A DNA stretch of 64,000 bases, taken from positions 186,001-250,000 of the forward strand of contig NZ_JAKGAS010000002.1 of the NCBI RefSeq assembly GCF_021532655.1, read 5' to 3'. The position numbers were made by a program, and so were the translations under genes. Below are positions 19,875-30,967 of the stretch, piece after piece. The notes under the pieces were generated by a model that had not been told where the DNA came from, made no database searches, and saw nothing but the letters and a program-made list of their open reading frames with translations. The stretch is from Paraglaciecola algarum. GTDB taxonomy: Bacteria; Pseudomonadota; Gammaproteobacteria; Enterobacterales; Alteromonadaceae. Every line of letters begins with the position of its first letter. Within the stretch, counting starts at the first letter, position 1.

Positions 19875-22028
19875 CTATTGGGCGAAATATGATTGGTTCG
19901 ATGCAGCCATTTCGCGCACACCATCAGAAATTTGATAAATAGGACCTAAATCAGCATATTTATCTGCTAATTTAACAAAATTGTTTAAGCCCATAGTTTC
20001 GATGTAACGGAAAATCCCGCCTTTAAATGGAGGGAAACCTAAGCCATACAACAAGGCCATGTCGGCTTCCGCGGCACTGTCCACTATGCCTTCTTCTAAA
20101 CAACGGATCGCTTCGTTGGCCATCGGGATCATTAAGCGAGCTATGATTTGTTCTTTATCAAACTCTTGTTTATCGGCGCAGTGTTCAGACATAAGTGCAT
20201 AGGCCTCATCAGCAGCCACTTTGGCCGGACGGCCTCGTTTATCTAAACTGTGATTATAAAAACCTTTAGCATTTTTTTGTCCATAACGCTGTGCTTGATA
20301 GAGTAAAGTCACGGGATCATTTTTAATTTTTTGCATACGTTCAGGTATGCCTTCTGCCATTACGCTAGATGCGTGGTCAGCTGTATCTAAACCTACAACG
20401 TCGAGCAAATAGGCTGGTCCCATTGGCCAGCCAAAGACTTTTTCCATCACTTTATCTACAGCCACAAAATCAGCCCCATCAATTAATAGTTGGCTAAATC
20501 CTGCAAAATAAGGGAATAAAATACGATTAACTAAAAAACCAGGGCAGTCATTGACTACTATAGGCGTTTTACCCATTTTTAAGGTTGCAGCGACGACTGC
20601 TGAAATGGTTGCTTCTGAGGTTTTTTCACCACGAATGATTTCTACTAATGGCATGCGGTGCACAGGATTAAAAAAGTGCATACCGCAAAAACGTTCTGGT
20701 TTTTTCAAATTCAGAGCAAGTTGATTAATCGAGATAGTTGAGGTGTTTGAACAAATTATTGCATCGTCAGATACATGTTGTTCGGTTTCTGCTAATACCA
20801 AACCTTTTATTTTGGGGTTTTCGACTACAGCTTCAATTACTAAATCGACATTGTTAATCGAGGTGTAATCCAAAGTTGGGGTGATATTGTTTAAGGTTGC
20901 TGCCATTTTTTTAGCATCAACCTTACCTTTATGCATGCCTTTAGTTAAGATTTTGGCAGCTTCAGCTAAACCAAGATCTAATGCAGCTTGGTTGATATCT
21001 TTCATGATTACCGGCGTGCCTTTAACTGCCGATTGATAGGCAATGCCCCCGCCCATTATGCCAGCGCCTAACACGGCTGTTTGGTTTACAACTTTAGTTG
21101 CGGCTTTGGCTTGTTTTTTACCTTTACTTTTTACTAATTGATCAGCCAAGAAAATACCAACTTGGGCCTTAGCTTCATCAGTTTTAGCAAGGGTAGCAAA
21201 ACCTTGGTTTTCTAATGCCAATGCTGCATCTCGATCCAGCCCCGCTGCTTTAGATACTGTGTTTACCATCATGTGGGGAGCTGGGTAATGTTTACCTGCT
21301 TGAGCTGCTACCATAGCTTTAGCAGTAGAAAAGCTCATCATGGCTTCATTGGCATTAAGTTGAAGTGGTGAGGTTTTCTGTAAGCGGCGAGCTTGCCAGT
21401 CAAATTCTCCATCTATGGCGTCATGCAGCATACTGGTTGCTGAGTGTATTAAATTTTTAGGCTCAACTACAGCATCAGCAGCGCCTACAGCTAATGATTT
21501 ATCGGCTTTGCAATCTCTGCCAGTAGTCATCCATTCAAGGGCATTATCTGCGCCAATCAATCTAGGTAAGCGAACTGTTCCGCCAAATCCAGGCATAATA
21601 CCGAGTTTAACTTCTGGCAAACCTAAACTTGCAGTGGTATCTAGAATACGGAAATCACAGGCTAAAGCCATTTCACAGCCACCACCTAATGCAAAGCCAT
21701 TGACTGCTGCTATGGTAGGGAAAGGTAAATCTTCAAAACGGTTAAATACTTGGGAGGTTTTGGCTACCCAAGTCACTATGTCTTGCTCTGGCATATCAAA
21801 CAAAGCGGTAAACTCGGTGATATCTGCGCCCACAATAAATGTAGGTTTGGCTGAGCGCACTATTAAACCTTTAACATTTGAATTTGATACTAGTTCTTCG
21901 ATAGCTTGAGCTAACTCATTGACAGTGAGTTGATCAAACTTATTCACTGAACCGGGGGCATCAAAAACTAATTCTGCAATGCCATCTTGCAACAATTTAA
22001 CGCTGAGGCTGCTGCCTTCATATATCAT
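19875..22028 (-). CDS. fadB: Fatty acid oxidation complex alpha subunit (enoyl-CoA hydratase / 3-hydroxyacyl-CoA dehydrogenase)
   Basis: A 717-residue multifunctional enzyme. The N-terminal crotonase domain (to about 190) has the oxyanion-hole segment [17 protein letters not shown] and the catalytic [16 protein letters not shown]. The dehydrogenase domain has the NAD-binding [16 protein letters not shown] near 320 and the catalytic histidine in [15 protein letters not shown]. The C-terminal 3HCDH domain ends with [17 protein letters not shown]. An ATG at 22046 is in frame, but AGGAG lies between it and the ATG at 22028, and 22028 gives the usual start MIYEGSSL, so I use 22028. It is first in fadBA, reads away from slt, and has a FadR-like palindrome about 155 bp upstream. 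Confidence 0.96.
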   Translation of the reverse strand: MIYEGSSLSVKLLQDGIAELVFDAPGSVNKFDQLTVNELAQAIEELVSNSNVKGLIVRSAKPTFIVGADITEFTALFDMPEQDIVTWVAKTSQVFNRFEDLPFPTIAAVNGFALGGGCEMALACDFRILDTTASLGLPEVKLGIMPGFGGTVRLPRLIGADNALEWMTTGRDCKADKSLAVGAADAVVEPKNLIHSATSMLHDAIDGEFDWQARRLQKTSPLQLNANEAMMSFSTAKAMVAAQAGKHYPAPHMMVNTVSKAAGLDRDAALALENQGFATLAKTDEAKAQVGIFLADQLVKSKGKKQAKAATKVVNQTAVLGAGIMGGGIAYQSAVKGTPVIMKDINQAALDLGLAEAAKILTKGMHKGKVDAKKMAATLNNITPTLDYTSINNVDLVIEAVVENPKIKGLVLAETEQHVSDDAIICSNTSTISINQLALNLKKPERFCGMHFFNPVHRMPLVEIIRGEKTSEATISAVVAATLKMGKTPIVVNDCPGFLVNRILFPYFAGFSQLLIDGADFVAVDKVMEKVFGWPMGPAYLLDVVGLDTADHASSVMAEGIPERMQKIKNDPVTLLYQAQRYGQKNAKGFYNHSLDKRGRPAKVAADEAYALMSEHCADKQEFDKEQIIARLMIPMANEAIRCLEEGIVDSAAEADMALLYGLGFPPFKGGIFRYIETMGLNNFVKLADKYADLGPIYQISDGVREMAASNQSYFAQ

Positions 22029-22180
22029 TATCTTCTCCTGTGACATTTGCTCTAATTTGCTAGAAGTTTCAACTTAAAAATAAAGTCTGTATCAGTATTG
22101 TTAATCTTATTGATTGAGTGAAGCAATTTTTTAACATCTGATATCAAGACCCTTATTATGTGCATAATTTGTTTTTTTGC

Positions 22181-22197
22181 AACTGGTCATTCCAGTT
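22181..22197. promoter_or_regulatory. FadR-like operator between fadBA and slt
   Basis: AACTGGTCATTCCAGTT is an inverted repeat (AACTGG-N5-CCAGTT). Compared with the FadR consensus of enterobacteria and vibrios (AACTGGTCNGACCAGTT) it differs at two positions in the right half. It lies 153 bp upstream of the fadB start in the 243-bp divergent gap. FadR releases DNA when it binds long-chain acyl-CoA, so this would give fatty-acid induction of fadBA. Many Alteromonadales use PsrA, whose motif is different; assignment to FadR is inference. Confidence 0.6.
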
Positions 22198-22271
22198 GTT
22201 GCGTGAATTTAGTTAAATAGATACCCATAATATTTGTTATATGGGTTATCTTTAGTCTCATCTTTTACTCT

Positions 22272-24224
22272 TTGGAATTGGTTATTATTCGTCAGTTATT
22301 TTGGGTTGCAATCTTGTTAATTTCACATCCACTCTCCTGCTTGAGTGTGAGTGCTGCCGTGTCCCTTGAGCAGCAGCGTAAAATATTTGGAGATGCTGAA
22401 GTCATAGCGCATAACCCCAAAAGTAAAACTTACAAAAGGCTAATGACGCAGTTAGAGGGGTATCCATTACGTCCTTACATTGAATTAAAAACATTAACTA
22501 AATATCCATATATGGCAAATAGAGAGTTAATTGAGAATTTTCTGTCTGAACATAAATATTCACCATTAGATTGGCCATTACGCAAAAAGTGGCTGAGTTA
22601 TCTTGCTAAACAAAAACAGCCGGCTTTGTTTGAGCATTTTTATCGCGACATTGGTGATACAGGGCTCAATTGCATACATGCTGAAAATCTATTAAAAAAT
22701 CCCAAAACGGTAGAACAAGGCTTGGTGTTAGCAGAGCAATATTGGGTAGTAGGAAAATCTCAACCTAAAGAGTGCGATCCTTTATTCAAGAAATGGAAAA
22801 ATGCTGGAAGGCGCACACCGGAAGCTGTCTGGAAAAGATTATCTTTAGCGGCTGATGGTGGTAATCATACCCTTATCCCTTATTTAAAAACCTTATTACC
22901 AAGTGAGCAAAAATACCTCGCCGATTTGTGGTTAAAGGTACGCCGTTCTCCAAGTCAGGTGAGTCGTGTTTCTAATTTCCCTAGAAAAATAAAGCATTTA
23001 GAGCAAGAAATACTGGCTTATGGACTGAAACGCTTGGTGTGGCATGATCGAGATTTAGCACTACGAAGCTGGGAAAAGTTATCCAAACGGTATGAATTTA
23101 GTAACGAACAACAGCAAGCTATTGCGCATCGTTTTGCAATTTCTCTGGCCTTGATTAATCATGAAAAAGCAGGTTTCTGGTTAGAAAAAGCCAGTCAATT
23201 TGCACCAGATAATGAATTAGCTCGGTGGCATTTGGCCCATTTATTAAGGCAACTAAACTGGCAAAATGCCCTAAATATGATTAATTCTGTACCTGAAGAG
23301 GTTGCTTCTGATAATTTGTTTCAATATTGGAAGGCCCGTTCTTACGAGCAGCTGAACGCCAACGAATTGGCTGCAACAGAATTCCAAGCGTTGTCACAAC
23401 AACGCCATTATTACGGATTTTTGGCCAGTGGTCAGTTGTCACAATTGGCTAATCTAAATGATAAGCCATTAAAACCTTCAGCTCGAGAGTTACAAGCTAT
23501 CGCTGATCACCCAGCAGCCCAACGTGCTATGGAGTTTAGGCAACTCGGCAGACAAGTTAATGCCAGAAGAGAATGGAATTTTTTGCAAACTCAATTGAGT
23601 CAAGAACAAAAAGTCACGGCCGCTGTATTTGCGAATGAAAAAGGTTGGTATGACCAAGCCATTTTTGGCTTTTCTAAAGCGGGATATTTAGATGATTTAG
23701 CTAGGCGTTTCCCTATGCCATTTGACGTGCATTTGGAATTTAATGCCAAGAAAAATAATATCGATTTAGCTTGGGCGTTCGCTATTGTGCGCAGAGAGAG
23801 CTCATTTATGCCAGACGCTGCTTCTGGAGTAGGAGCATTAGGTTTGATGCAAGTTATGCCTGGCACGGCGCGTTATTTGGTCAAGAAAAAAGTACCTCGT
23901 TCTACTTTGTTCAATCCTGAGGAAAATGTCGCTTTGGGTACCCGTTATATGCGTTATCTATTAGATAAAATGCACGATAACCCTATTTTAGCTACTGCTT
24001 CATATAATGCAGGCTGGCGTAGAGTGAGAAAATGGCTACCGGAATCTGAACCTATGCCAATTGATTTGTGGATAGAAACCATTCCCTATAAAGAGACTCG
24101 AAATTACGTTAAAGCTGTATTGGCTTATAAACAGATTTATAGTCAACATTTAGGTGGTGTTGATAATTCCTTTAAAGAGCTTGCCAAGATGAAAATTAGT
24201 CCCAAAGGTCAACTTCGCTTGTAA
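22272..24224 (+). CDS. slt: Soluble lytic murein transglycosylase
   Basis: A 650-residue periplasmic enzyme that cleaves peptidoglycan to 1,6-anhydromuropeptides. It has a signal peptide (hydrophobic from about residue 8 to 27, ending near VSAAV), a long alpha-superhelical U/L region (about 30-470), and a C-terminal SLT domain. That domain has the catalytic glutamate (Glu509) in RRESSFMPDAASGVGALG, LMQVMPGTARYL, NVALGTRYM and ATASYNAGWRRVRKW. The length matches E. coli Slt70 (645). The start is TTG at 22272, the only start that keeps a signal peptide; no ATG occurs before residue 50. Divergent from fadBA. Confidence 0.93.
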   Translation: MELVIIRQLFWVAILLISHPLSCLSVSAAVSLEQQRKIFGDAEVIAHNPKSKTYKRLMTQLEGYPLRPYIELKTLTKYPYMANRELIENFLSEHKYSPLDWPLRKKWLSYLAKQKQPALFEHFYRDIGDTGLNCIHAENLLKNPKTVEQGLVLAEQYWVVGKSQPKECDPLFKKWKNAGRRTPEAVWKRLSLAADGGNHTLIPYLKTLLPSEQKYLADLWLKVRRSPSQVSRVSNFPRKIKHLEQEILAYGLKRLVWHDRDLALRSWEKLSKRYEFSNEQQQAIAHRFAISLALINHEKAGFWLEKASQFAPDNELARWHLAHLLRQLNWQNALNMINSVPEEVASDNLFQYWKARSYEQLNANELAATEFQALSQQRHYYGFLASGQLSQLANLNDKPLKPSARELQAIADHPAAQRAMEFRQLGRQVNARREWNFLQTQLSQEQKVTAAVFANEKGWYDQAIFGFSKAGYLDDLARRFPMPFDVHLEFNAKKNNIDLAWAFAIVRRESSFMPDAASGVGALGLMQVMPGTARYLVKKKVPRSTLFNPEENVALGTRYMRYLLDKMHDNPILATASYNAGWRRVRKWLPESEPMPIDLWIETIPYKETRNYVKAVLAYKQIYSQHLGGVDNSFKELAKMKISPKGQLRL

Positions 24225-24229
24225 GGTAA

Positions 24230-24243
24230 GTCTGTATACAGAC
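24230..24243. promoter_or_regulatory. 14-bp perfect palindrome between slt and pepQ
   Basis: GTCTGTATACAGAC is a perfect dyad, 5 bases after the slt stop and 56 bases before pepQ. It could be an operator for pepQ or a short hairpin at the slt 3' end. It is not a LexA box, which needs CTGT and ACAG eight bases apart. Confidence 0.35.
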
Positions 24244-24278
24244 ATATAGCTTGTGATAGTCTAACTTCTTAAGATTAG

Positions 24279-25619
<1,341 letters not shown>

Positions 25620-25806
25620 CGTGAAAAAGCTCGCGCTTTCCAACGCCAGTATATTCAATAGCTTTTTATTGTTTGTCTGTCTGTTGTTGGGCAGTGGGCT
25701 ATTTAGTTGATTAAGCTCTAGGTACTTTATTTACCCGCACTTTAGGTTATGCTGTCTATCCTAAATACCACAACAACAAATTTGCACATTACTGGAACAT
25801 TAAGCT

Positions 25807-28107
25807 GTGTTACGAATTTTTATATTCTTTTGGGTTAATTTTATTTTTTGTTCTGCTGTGTTCGCCCAATCCTCTTGGCCAATGAATGTTCCGAATTCAA
25901 CCAAAGGTATTGTGTTAGATGGTGACTTAAATGAAGTGCAATGGCAGCAAGCTAAAAAGTTTGAATTGAAATACGTGACGTCTCCGTTTGAAAACACTGA
26001 GCCGCCAGTGGTAACTATTGTGCGTATGTTTGAAGACGGCAAAACTTTGTTTGTTTCATTTGAAGCAAAAGATCCTGATATTTCGCAGCTTCGCACTTTT
26101 TATCGAGATAGAGATAAAGTCTGGAGTCATGATTTAGTTGGCTTAAAGCTTGATCCATTTAATGACAGCCGAATTGCCTACGAGTTTTTTGTTAATCCTT
26201 TTGGTGTGCAAGCAGACGCTGTTGAAAACGAAATGACCGGGAATGAGAGTGATAACTGGGATGCTGTATGGCGCTCAGCGGCCAAAATTTTAGATGATGG
26301 TTACCAAGTAGAAATTGCTATTCCATTACAAATCATGAATTTTGAAGAAAGTAAAAATGTTAAAACTTGGGGGGCTGAATTTGTGCGCTTTTATCCAAGG
26401 CAAGACAGATTGCGTATTTCAAATATTCCCAAAGATAGAAATAACAGCTGCACCTTGTGTCAGTTAGGTGAAATATCTGGATTTAAAAATAGCAAGCAGG
26501 GTAAAAGTCTCACATTTGTGCCTACCTTAGTTTTAGGCAAAGGCCGAAATAGGGATATTTACGATACAGGTGACTGGGAAAACGGCAACAACCAAGAAGT
26601 AGGCCTTGATGTGAAATGGGGCATCACCCCCGAAGTATCTTTACAGGCAACCCTTAATCCAGATTTTTCTCAAGTGGAGTCGGATGTTGCTCAGTTGAGT
26701 ATTAATAATACCTTCGCCCTCTATTTTGACGAAAAACGTCCATTTTTTTTAGAAAACTCGAATTATTTCACCAGTAATTTTGATTTAGTACACACACGAA
26801 ATATGAATGCGCCAGATTACGGTGTGAAGGTAACAGGCCGAGTTGATCAACATACGTTTGGGCTGTTTGTGGCGAATGATGAAAATACCAGTTTTATTGT
26901 GCCAGGCAATTTAGGCTCTAGTATTGCCCAACTCGATCAGGAGTCAATTAATGTAGCTGCTCGTTATCGTCACGATTTATCTGACAAGCTTTCACTAGGC
27001 TGGACTAGCACCTTGCGAGATGCTGATTCATATCACAATTATGTAAATGGCCTAGATGTTAAGTACCAAATCAGTGATAAAGATGTATTTGCAGCGCAAT
27101 TGTTATCGTCTGATACTCAGTACCCTATTGAGTTATATAAAGAGTTTTGTGATAACCAATGCTCAGATAGAAACGATTTAAACGAAACCGCTTTACGTCT
27201 ACAAAAAGAAGGTAGCTTTAGCGATAAGGCGTATCGATTGGCTTACTACCACGAAGAGCGTGATTGGTTTACTGAAGCCATATATGAATCAGTTGGCGAA
27301 GGTTTTCGTCGGGATTTGGGCTTTGGTACTCGTGTCGACAGAAATAGAATGATTTTGGGTGGAGGTTATAATTGGTATAGCGATCACTCTTGGTGGCAAA
27401 GAGTTAGAGTGTCTGGTGATTGGGATATTTCTCACAATGATGCTAATGAAATTTTGGAAAAAGAGGCTGAAATATATTTAAGTATTCACGGCAATTATCA
27501 GTCGTACTTTGAATTAGGCCAATTGCAAAGAGAAAGTGTTGGCCTGCGTCATGACCCTAGCCTGTTATCTGTTCAAAACAACACAACCTTATTTACAGAA
27601 AATCAATCTAGTATGTATTTTGAATCTCGGCCAGTTTCATATTTGTATTTTAGTCTGTCGGCTTCATATGGTGATCAAATTGATTTTGATAATAATCGTT
27701 TAGGTAAACAATTAGCACTGAGCCCTATAGTGACTTTAGATGTAGGGAGCCATTTACAACTCAGCTTAAGACATACTTATAAAAAATTAGATATTCAAAC
27801 TGATAATTTATTTACCGCTAATCTGACTGATATACGAATTACTTATCAATTTGATCAACGACAGTTTTTAAGGTTTATTTTGATAGGCGCAGATATTCAG
27901 CGAAACCAAGATCTTTATATCAACTATGACGTGGATAAAGAATATAAAAGCTTAGGAACACAACTTTTATATTCATATAAACTCAATCCATTAACTAAAT
28001 TTTTTGTGGGTTATTCAGATTCAGCGGAACAATATGAATTGATTCAACGCCTAACCAAAAATGAACAATCAGTATTTATGAAGTTTAGTTATGCTTGGAT
28101 GAACTGA
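25807..28107 (+). CDS. Exported CBM9-like/DUF5916 protein
   Basis: A 766-residue protein with a signal peptide (MLRIFIFFWVNFIFCSAVFA). A family-9 carbohydrate-binding-like domain follows at about 25-210 (IVLDGDLNEVQWQQAKKFEL, TIVRMFEDGKTLFVSFEAKD, DAVWRSAAKI, WGAEFVRFYPR). The rest is DUF5916, including QATLNPDFSQVESDVAQL, the conserved FALYFDEKRPFFLENSNYF, and a C-terminal region of alternating beta strands ending in MKFSYAWMN that looks like an outer-membrane barrel. The family is common in marine Bacteroidetes and Alteromonadales. A surface role in handling sugar or peptide substrates is plausible, but no function is proven. The start is GTG; it lies 187 bp after pepQ with no gene between. 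Confidence 0.82.
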   Translation: MLRIFIFFWVNFIFCSAVFAQSSWPMNVPNSTKGIVLDGDLNEVQWQQAKKFELKYVTSPFENTEPPVVTIVRMFEDGKTLFVSFEAKDPDISQLRTFYRDRDKVWSHDLVGLKLDPFNDSRIAYEFFVNPFGVQADAVENEMTGNESDNWDAVWRSAAKILDDGYQVEIAIPLQIMNFEESKNVKTWGAEFVRFYPRQDRLRISNIPKDRNNSCTLCQLGEISGFKNSKQGKSLTFVPTLVLGKGRNRDIYDTGDWENGNNQEVGLDVKWGITPEVSLQATLNPDFSQVESDVAQLSINNTFALYFDEKRPFFLENSNYFTSNFDLVHTRNMNAPDYGVKVTGRVDQHTFGLFVANDENTSFIVPGNLGSSIAQLDQESINVAARYRHDLSDKLSLGWTSTLRDADSYHNYVNGLDVKYQISDKDVFAAQLLSSDTQYPIELYKEFCDNQCSDRNDLNETALRLQKEGSFSDKAYRLAYYHEERDWFTEAIYESVGEGFRRDLGFGTRVDRNRMILGGGYNWYSDHSWWQRVRVSGDWDISHNDANEILEKEAEIYLSIHGNYQSYFELGQLQRESVGLRHDPSLLSVQNNTTLFTENQSSMYFESRPVSYLYFSLSASYGDQIDFDNNRLGKQLALSPIVTLDVGSHLQLSLRHTYKKLDIQTDNLFTANLTDIRITYQFDQRQFLRFILIGADIQRNQDLYINYDVDKEYKSLGTQLLYSYKLNPLTKFFVGYSDSAEQYELIQRLTKNEQSVFMKFSYAWMN

Positions 28108-28225
28108 TTTATGCCGATTGGCATTAATTGCTAGCTGAGAAATGCTCTGCATCTTGAAAAGTACAAAATTTACCCACACATATACGATAGTTAAAAAGTA
28201 ATTTCATGTAAAAAGGAAGTAGATT

Positions 28226-29161
28226 ATGGAAGTATTACTCGATTATATTTTTACCGCTCAGGCATTTATTTTAGTACTAGTTATAGTGCTATTAAAAAGC
28301 TCAATCAAATTTGTACCGCAAAATCGTGCTTATGTGATTGAACGATTTGGTAAGTATCAGTCTACCAAAGAAGCGGGTTTAAATTTTATAATGCCGATCA
28401 TTGATCGCGTTTCGGCCGATCGTTCTTTAAAAGAACAAGCTGTAGATGTGCCAGAACAAAGTGCCATAACTAAAGATAATATTTCGTTGCATGTAGATGG
28501 TGTCTTGTATTTCAGAGTGTTAGATCCAGTTAAAGCAACCTATGGTGTGGATGATTATGTATTTGCGGTGACCCAGTTAGCTCAAACTACTATGCGTTCT
28601 GAATTAGGTAAAATGGAGTTGGATAAAACATTTGAAGAACGAGATCAACTCAACACCAATATAGTGGCCGCAATTAATGAGGCTGCCAGTCCTTGGGGGA
28701 TTCAGGTTTTACGGTATGAAATAAAAGACATAGTGCCACCGCATTCAGTGATGGAAGCAATGGAAGCGCAAATGAAAGCTGAGCGAGTAAAACGGGCACA
28801 AATTTTAGAATCTGAAGGTGATCGTCAAGCTGCGATTAACCGAGCTGAAGGCGAAAAAGCCTCAGTGGTTTTGGCTGCTGAAGCAGATAAGTCAGAGCAA
28901 GTATTACGTGCTGAAGGTGAAGCAAAAGCTATTGTTGCTGTAGCAACCGCTCAAGCCGAAGCATTAAGGCAAGTAGGTGAAGCGGCTGCAACAAGTGAAG
29001 GTCAAAAGGCCATCCAGCTAGACTTAGCCACTAAAGCAATTGAGGCCAAACAAGCTATAGCTAAGGAGTCTTCTGTAGTTTTATTGCCAGATGGTGGAAC
29101 AGAAGCAGCTAGTGTGGTCGCTCAGGCTATGACCATAATTAATCAATTAAATAAGGGATAA
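28226..29161 (+). CDS. qmcA: SPFH/Band 7 (stomatin-type) membrane protein
   Basis: A 311-residue stomatin-like protein. It has one N-terminal membrane segment (about 8-24) and a Band 7 domain (VPQNRAYVIERFGKYQSTKEAGLNFIMP; ISLHVDGVLYFRVLDP; TTMRSELGKMELDKTFEERDQLN). An alanine- and glutamate-rich helical stretch follows (residues 190-260: ILESEGDRQAAINRAEGEK), which forms the oligomeric cage in this family. These proteins organise inner-membrane microdomains and modulate membrane proteases. AGGAAG precedes the ATG. It is 3 bases upstream of an nfeD gene, the same pair as E. coli qmcA-ybbJ. Confidence 0.9.
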   Translation: MEVLLDYIFTAQAFILVLVIVLLKSSIKFVPQNRAYVIERFGKYQSTKEAGLNFIMPIIDRVSADRSLKEQAVDVPEQSAITKDNISLHVDGVLYFRVLDPVKATYGVDDYVFAVTQLAQTTMRSELGKMELDKTFEERDQLNTNIVAAINEAASPWGIQVLRYEIKDIVPPHSVMEAMEAQMKAERVKRAQILESEGDRQAAINRAEGEKASVVLAAEADKSEQVLRAEGEAKAIVAVATAQAEALRQVGEAAATSEGQKAIQLDLATKAIEAKQAIAKESSVVLLPDGGTEAASVVAQAMTIINQLNKG

Positions 29162-29164
29162 CCT

Positions 29165-29620
29165 ATGGATTGGGCATACAATAACTTAGCAGAAAGTTTG
29201 CTCATTTTAGGCATTCTTTTATTGGTAATTGAAATTCTGGTGTTGGGATTTTCTACTTTTGTGCTGTTTTTTGTAGGTTTGGCAGCCATAGTGACTTCTG
29301 CTTTTTTATTTATCGAAATCATTCCTAACACGCTACTTAGTGCTTGTTTAAGTACAGGTATCATAACCGCATTGTTAGCTACAGTGTTGTGGAAACCTTT
29401 GAAAAACTCGCAAAACAAAGTCGATAAAACCAAAGCTAAAAGTGATCTTATTGGCCATAGTTTTGTGTTAACCGAAGATGTCTCTCCAGAATATTCTCCG
29501 AGTTATCGTTATTCAGGTATCGAGTGGAAACTTGAATCGGCTAATCCAATATCAGTAGGTACTAGCGTGGTAGTGATTGATGTTTCAGTAGGTAAATTTA
29601 CAATTGAAGCCAAAATCTAG
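29165..29620 (+). CDS. NfeD family membrane protein
   Basis: A 151-residue protein with three TM helices in residues 10-80 (LLILGILLLVIEILVLGFS; FFVGLAAIVTSAFLFI; a third near 60-78) and a C-terminal OB-fold (about 90-150; LIGHSFVLTEDVSP, YSGIEWKLESA, VVVIDVSVGKFTIEA). It is the short, non-protease type of NfeD (like YbbJ). It partners the stomatin-like protein encoded 3 bases upstream in a membrane complex. The AAGGGA Shine-Dalgarno overlaps the end of that gene. Confidence 0.88.
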   Translation: MDWAYNNLAESLLILGILLLVIEILVLGFSTFVLFFVGLAAIVTSAFLFIEIIPNTLLSACLSTGIITALLATVLWKPLKNSQNKVDKTKAKSDLIGHSFVLTEDVSPEYSPSYRYSGIEWKLESANPISVGTSVVVIDVSVGKFTIEAKI

Positions 29621-29669
29621 ACTGCAATAAAACTTGGGTGCTTAAAAAGTATAAGTTGGGAGGTGAATC

Positions 29670-29746
29670 AAGCGAGATAAAAACGCTCATTACTCTTATG
29701 CAAAATGGTATTAATAGTCTTAGACCATTGACTATCACTCGCTTTT
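29670..29746. other. Structured intergenic segment after nfeD
   Basis: AAGCGAG at 29670-29676 can pair with CTCGCTT at 29738-29744, just before TTTT. Inside it AATGGT (29704-29709) can pair with ACCATT (29724-29729), or ATAGTC with GACTAT a few bases further. It may be the terminator of the qmcA-nfeD operon with a long loop, or a small structured RNA. Only the base complementarity is seen. Confidence 0.3.
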
Positions 29747-29790
29747 AAAGATATTAATAGTTGCACAAATAGCTCAATCTAAGGCTCGCC

Positions 29791-30930
29791 ATGATCAAAC
29801 ATAGACCACTATTTAAGTACATTAAAAATCATGATGCACTCTTTACTGAACTCGCCATCATTCGAAATGGGTATGTTAAAAGTTTGGGTTTAGTGGATAG
29901 TACTTACCATAAAATTCCGAAATTCGTTGCCAATGATGGTAGCCGGTTAACCATAGAGCCTGAACGCAGTATTGTGGTTGAAAATTTTCGAACCTTTAAA
30001 GGTGTTAAAGACATCTTAGGGCACGAAATTTCTGGGTTTTATATTATTAATAATAGCGATATCGGTTTTCGATACCCCACTGCTGCCATCGCTGGATTAG
30101 ATGCCCCTTTTATTAAACGTTTTCGTTCTGAATACTTTCATCAAGACAATGAAGAGCGAAATATCTGCCGGCCTATTAATTTGTCTTACGGCATTAAAAG
30201 TCGAGGTAAAGCTGACAATAGGCAAGAATACGAAATTTGGGTGCCTGATGAAGCTTTAGAGCATGATACTAGCCCTTTATTTATTGATAAATACGGAGAA
30301 GATTTACCTGAGGATATTCGGCAGTTTGCCACTGAACCAGCAGTTGTACATGGCTGGATGGGAGTAAAGCGAGCCGCCTTTGAAGGCATATATATTAATA
30401 AACGTAATATTGGTGATTTGGCAATTGTAGTTGGTTTATCGGTGGATGCTTATAACATAGGTGCTAACCCTGACCTGTCATTTTCTAATCAAGTGGGCAG
30501 TTCAATTGCTGTACATAATGCCGAATTAGAATGGGAAATTATGGGATATTACGCGCCACAAGGAGTACACATTGAACATGACCAAATCTGGCAAGCCATA
30601 AATTATACGATTGAAGCGGTTAGTCAGCCAATCCAAGACGTCTATGTCAATTCAATTATTCCTTGTAACGAAAGTAAAACCGAACGAATTCTGAGTACAA
30701 TTCAAGGTTTAGGTGTGACTGAACGGCAGATATTGGATTGGAATTTAAAGCCATCAGAGTTTTTGCAAACCAGCACTCCTGATCGAAAAAAGGCCCATGA
30801 TCCTTCTCGAAGTGTTAATTTACTCGGTCGGTTAAATCGTTTGTTTTATCAAGAGAATCATAAATTACCATCGTTAAATTACATACACGAACTGATAGCC
30901 GCCCCAAGTCCTAAAGGTTCAAGAGGCTAG
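29791..30930 (+). CDS. Uncharacterised 379-residue soluble protein
   Basis: I do not recognise this family. The protein has no signal peptide or TM helix and is mixed in composition. Features include a probable beta-rich first half (VENFRTFKGVKDILGHEISG, GFYIINNSDIGFRYP), an acidic middle (DKYGEDLPEDIRQF), VVHGWMGVKRAAFEGIYINK, and a C-terminal part with a helical stretch before GVTERQILDWNLKPSEF. The start ATG has AAGG ten bases upstream. It stands alone between the nfeD operon and the convergent pmbA gene. The intact length of 379 codons with normal codon use for the region supports a real gene, but no role can be assigned. Confidence 0.75.
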   Translation: MIKHRPLFKYIKNHDALFTELAIIRNGYVKSLGLVDSTYHKIPKFVANDGSRLTIEPERSIVVENFRTFKGVKDILGHEISGFYIINNSDIGFRYPTAAIAGLDAPFIKRFRSEYFHQDNEERNICRPINLSYGIKSRGKADNRQEYEIWVPDEALEHDTSPLFIDKYGEDLPEDIRQFATEPAVVHGWMGVKRAAFEGIYINKRNIGDLAIVVGLSVDAYNIGANPDLSFSNQVGSSIAVHNAELEWEIMGYYAPQGVHIEHDQIWQAINYTIEAVSQPIQDVYVNSIIPCNESKTERILSTIQGLGVTERQILDWNLKPSEFLQTSTPDRKKAHDPSRSVNLLGRLNRLFYQENHKLPSLNYIHELIAAPSPKGSRG

Positions 30931-30967
30931 CCGTTTAGATTGATAAACAAAAGTACAAGTGCTGATA

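Noticed and set aside
22029..22046. Upstream start of fadB at 22046
   Set aside because: The AGGAG that serves translation lies downstream of this ATG, and FadB family starts match the ATG at 22028.
24230..24243. LexA-like operator
   Set aside because: CTGT and ACAG are only two bases apart here; SOS boxes of this order need about eight.
28111..28124. ATGCC/GGCAT stem after the DUF5916 gene as a terminator
   Set aside because: Stem of only five pairs and no T-run; too weak to list.
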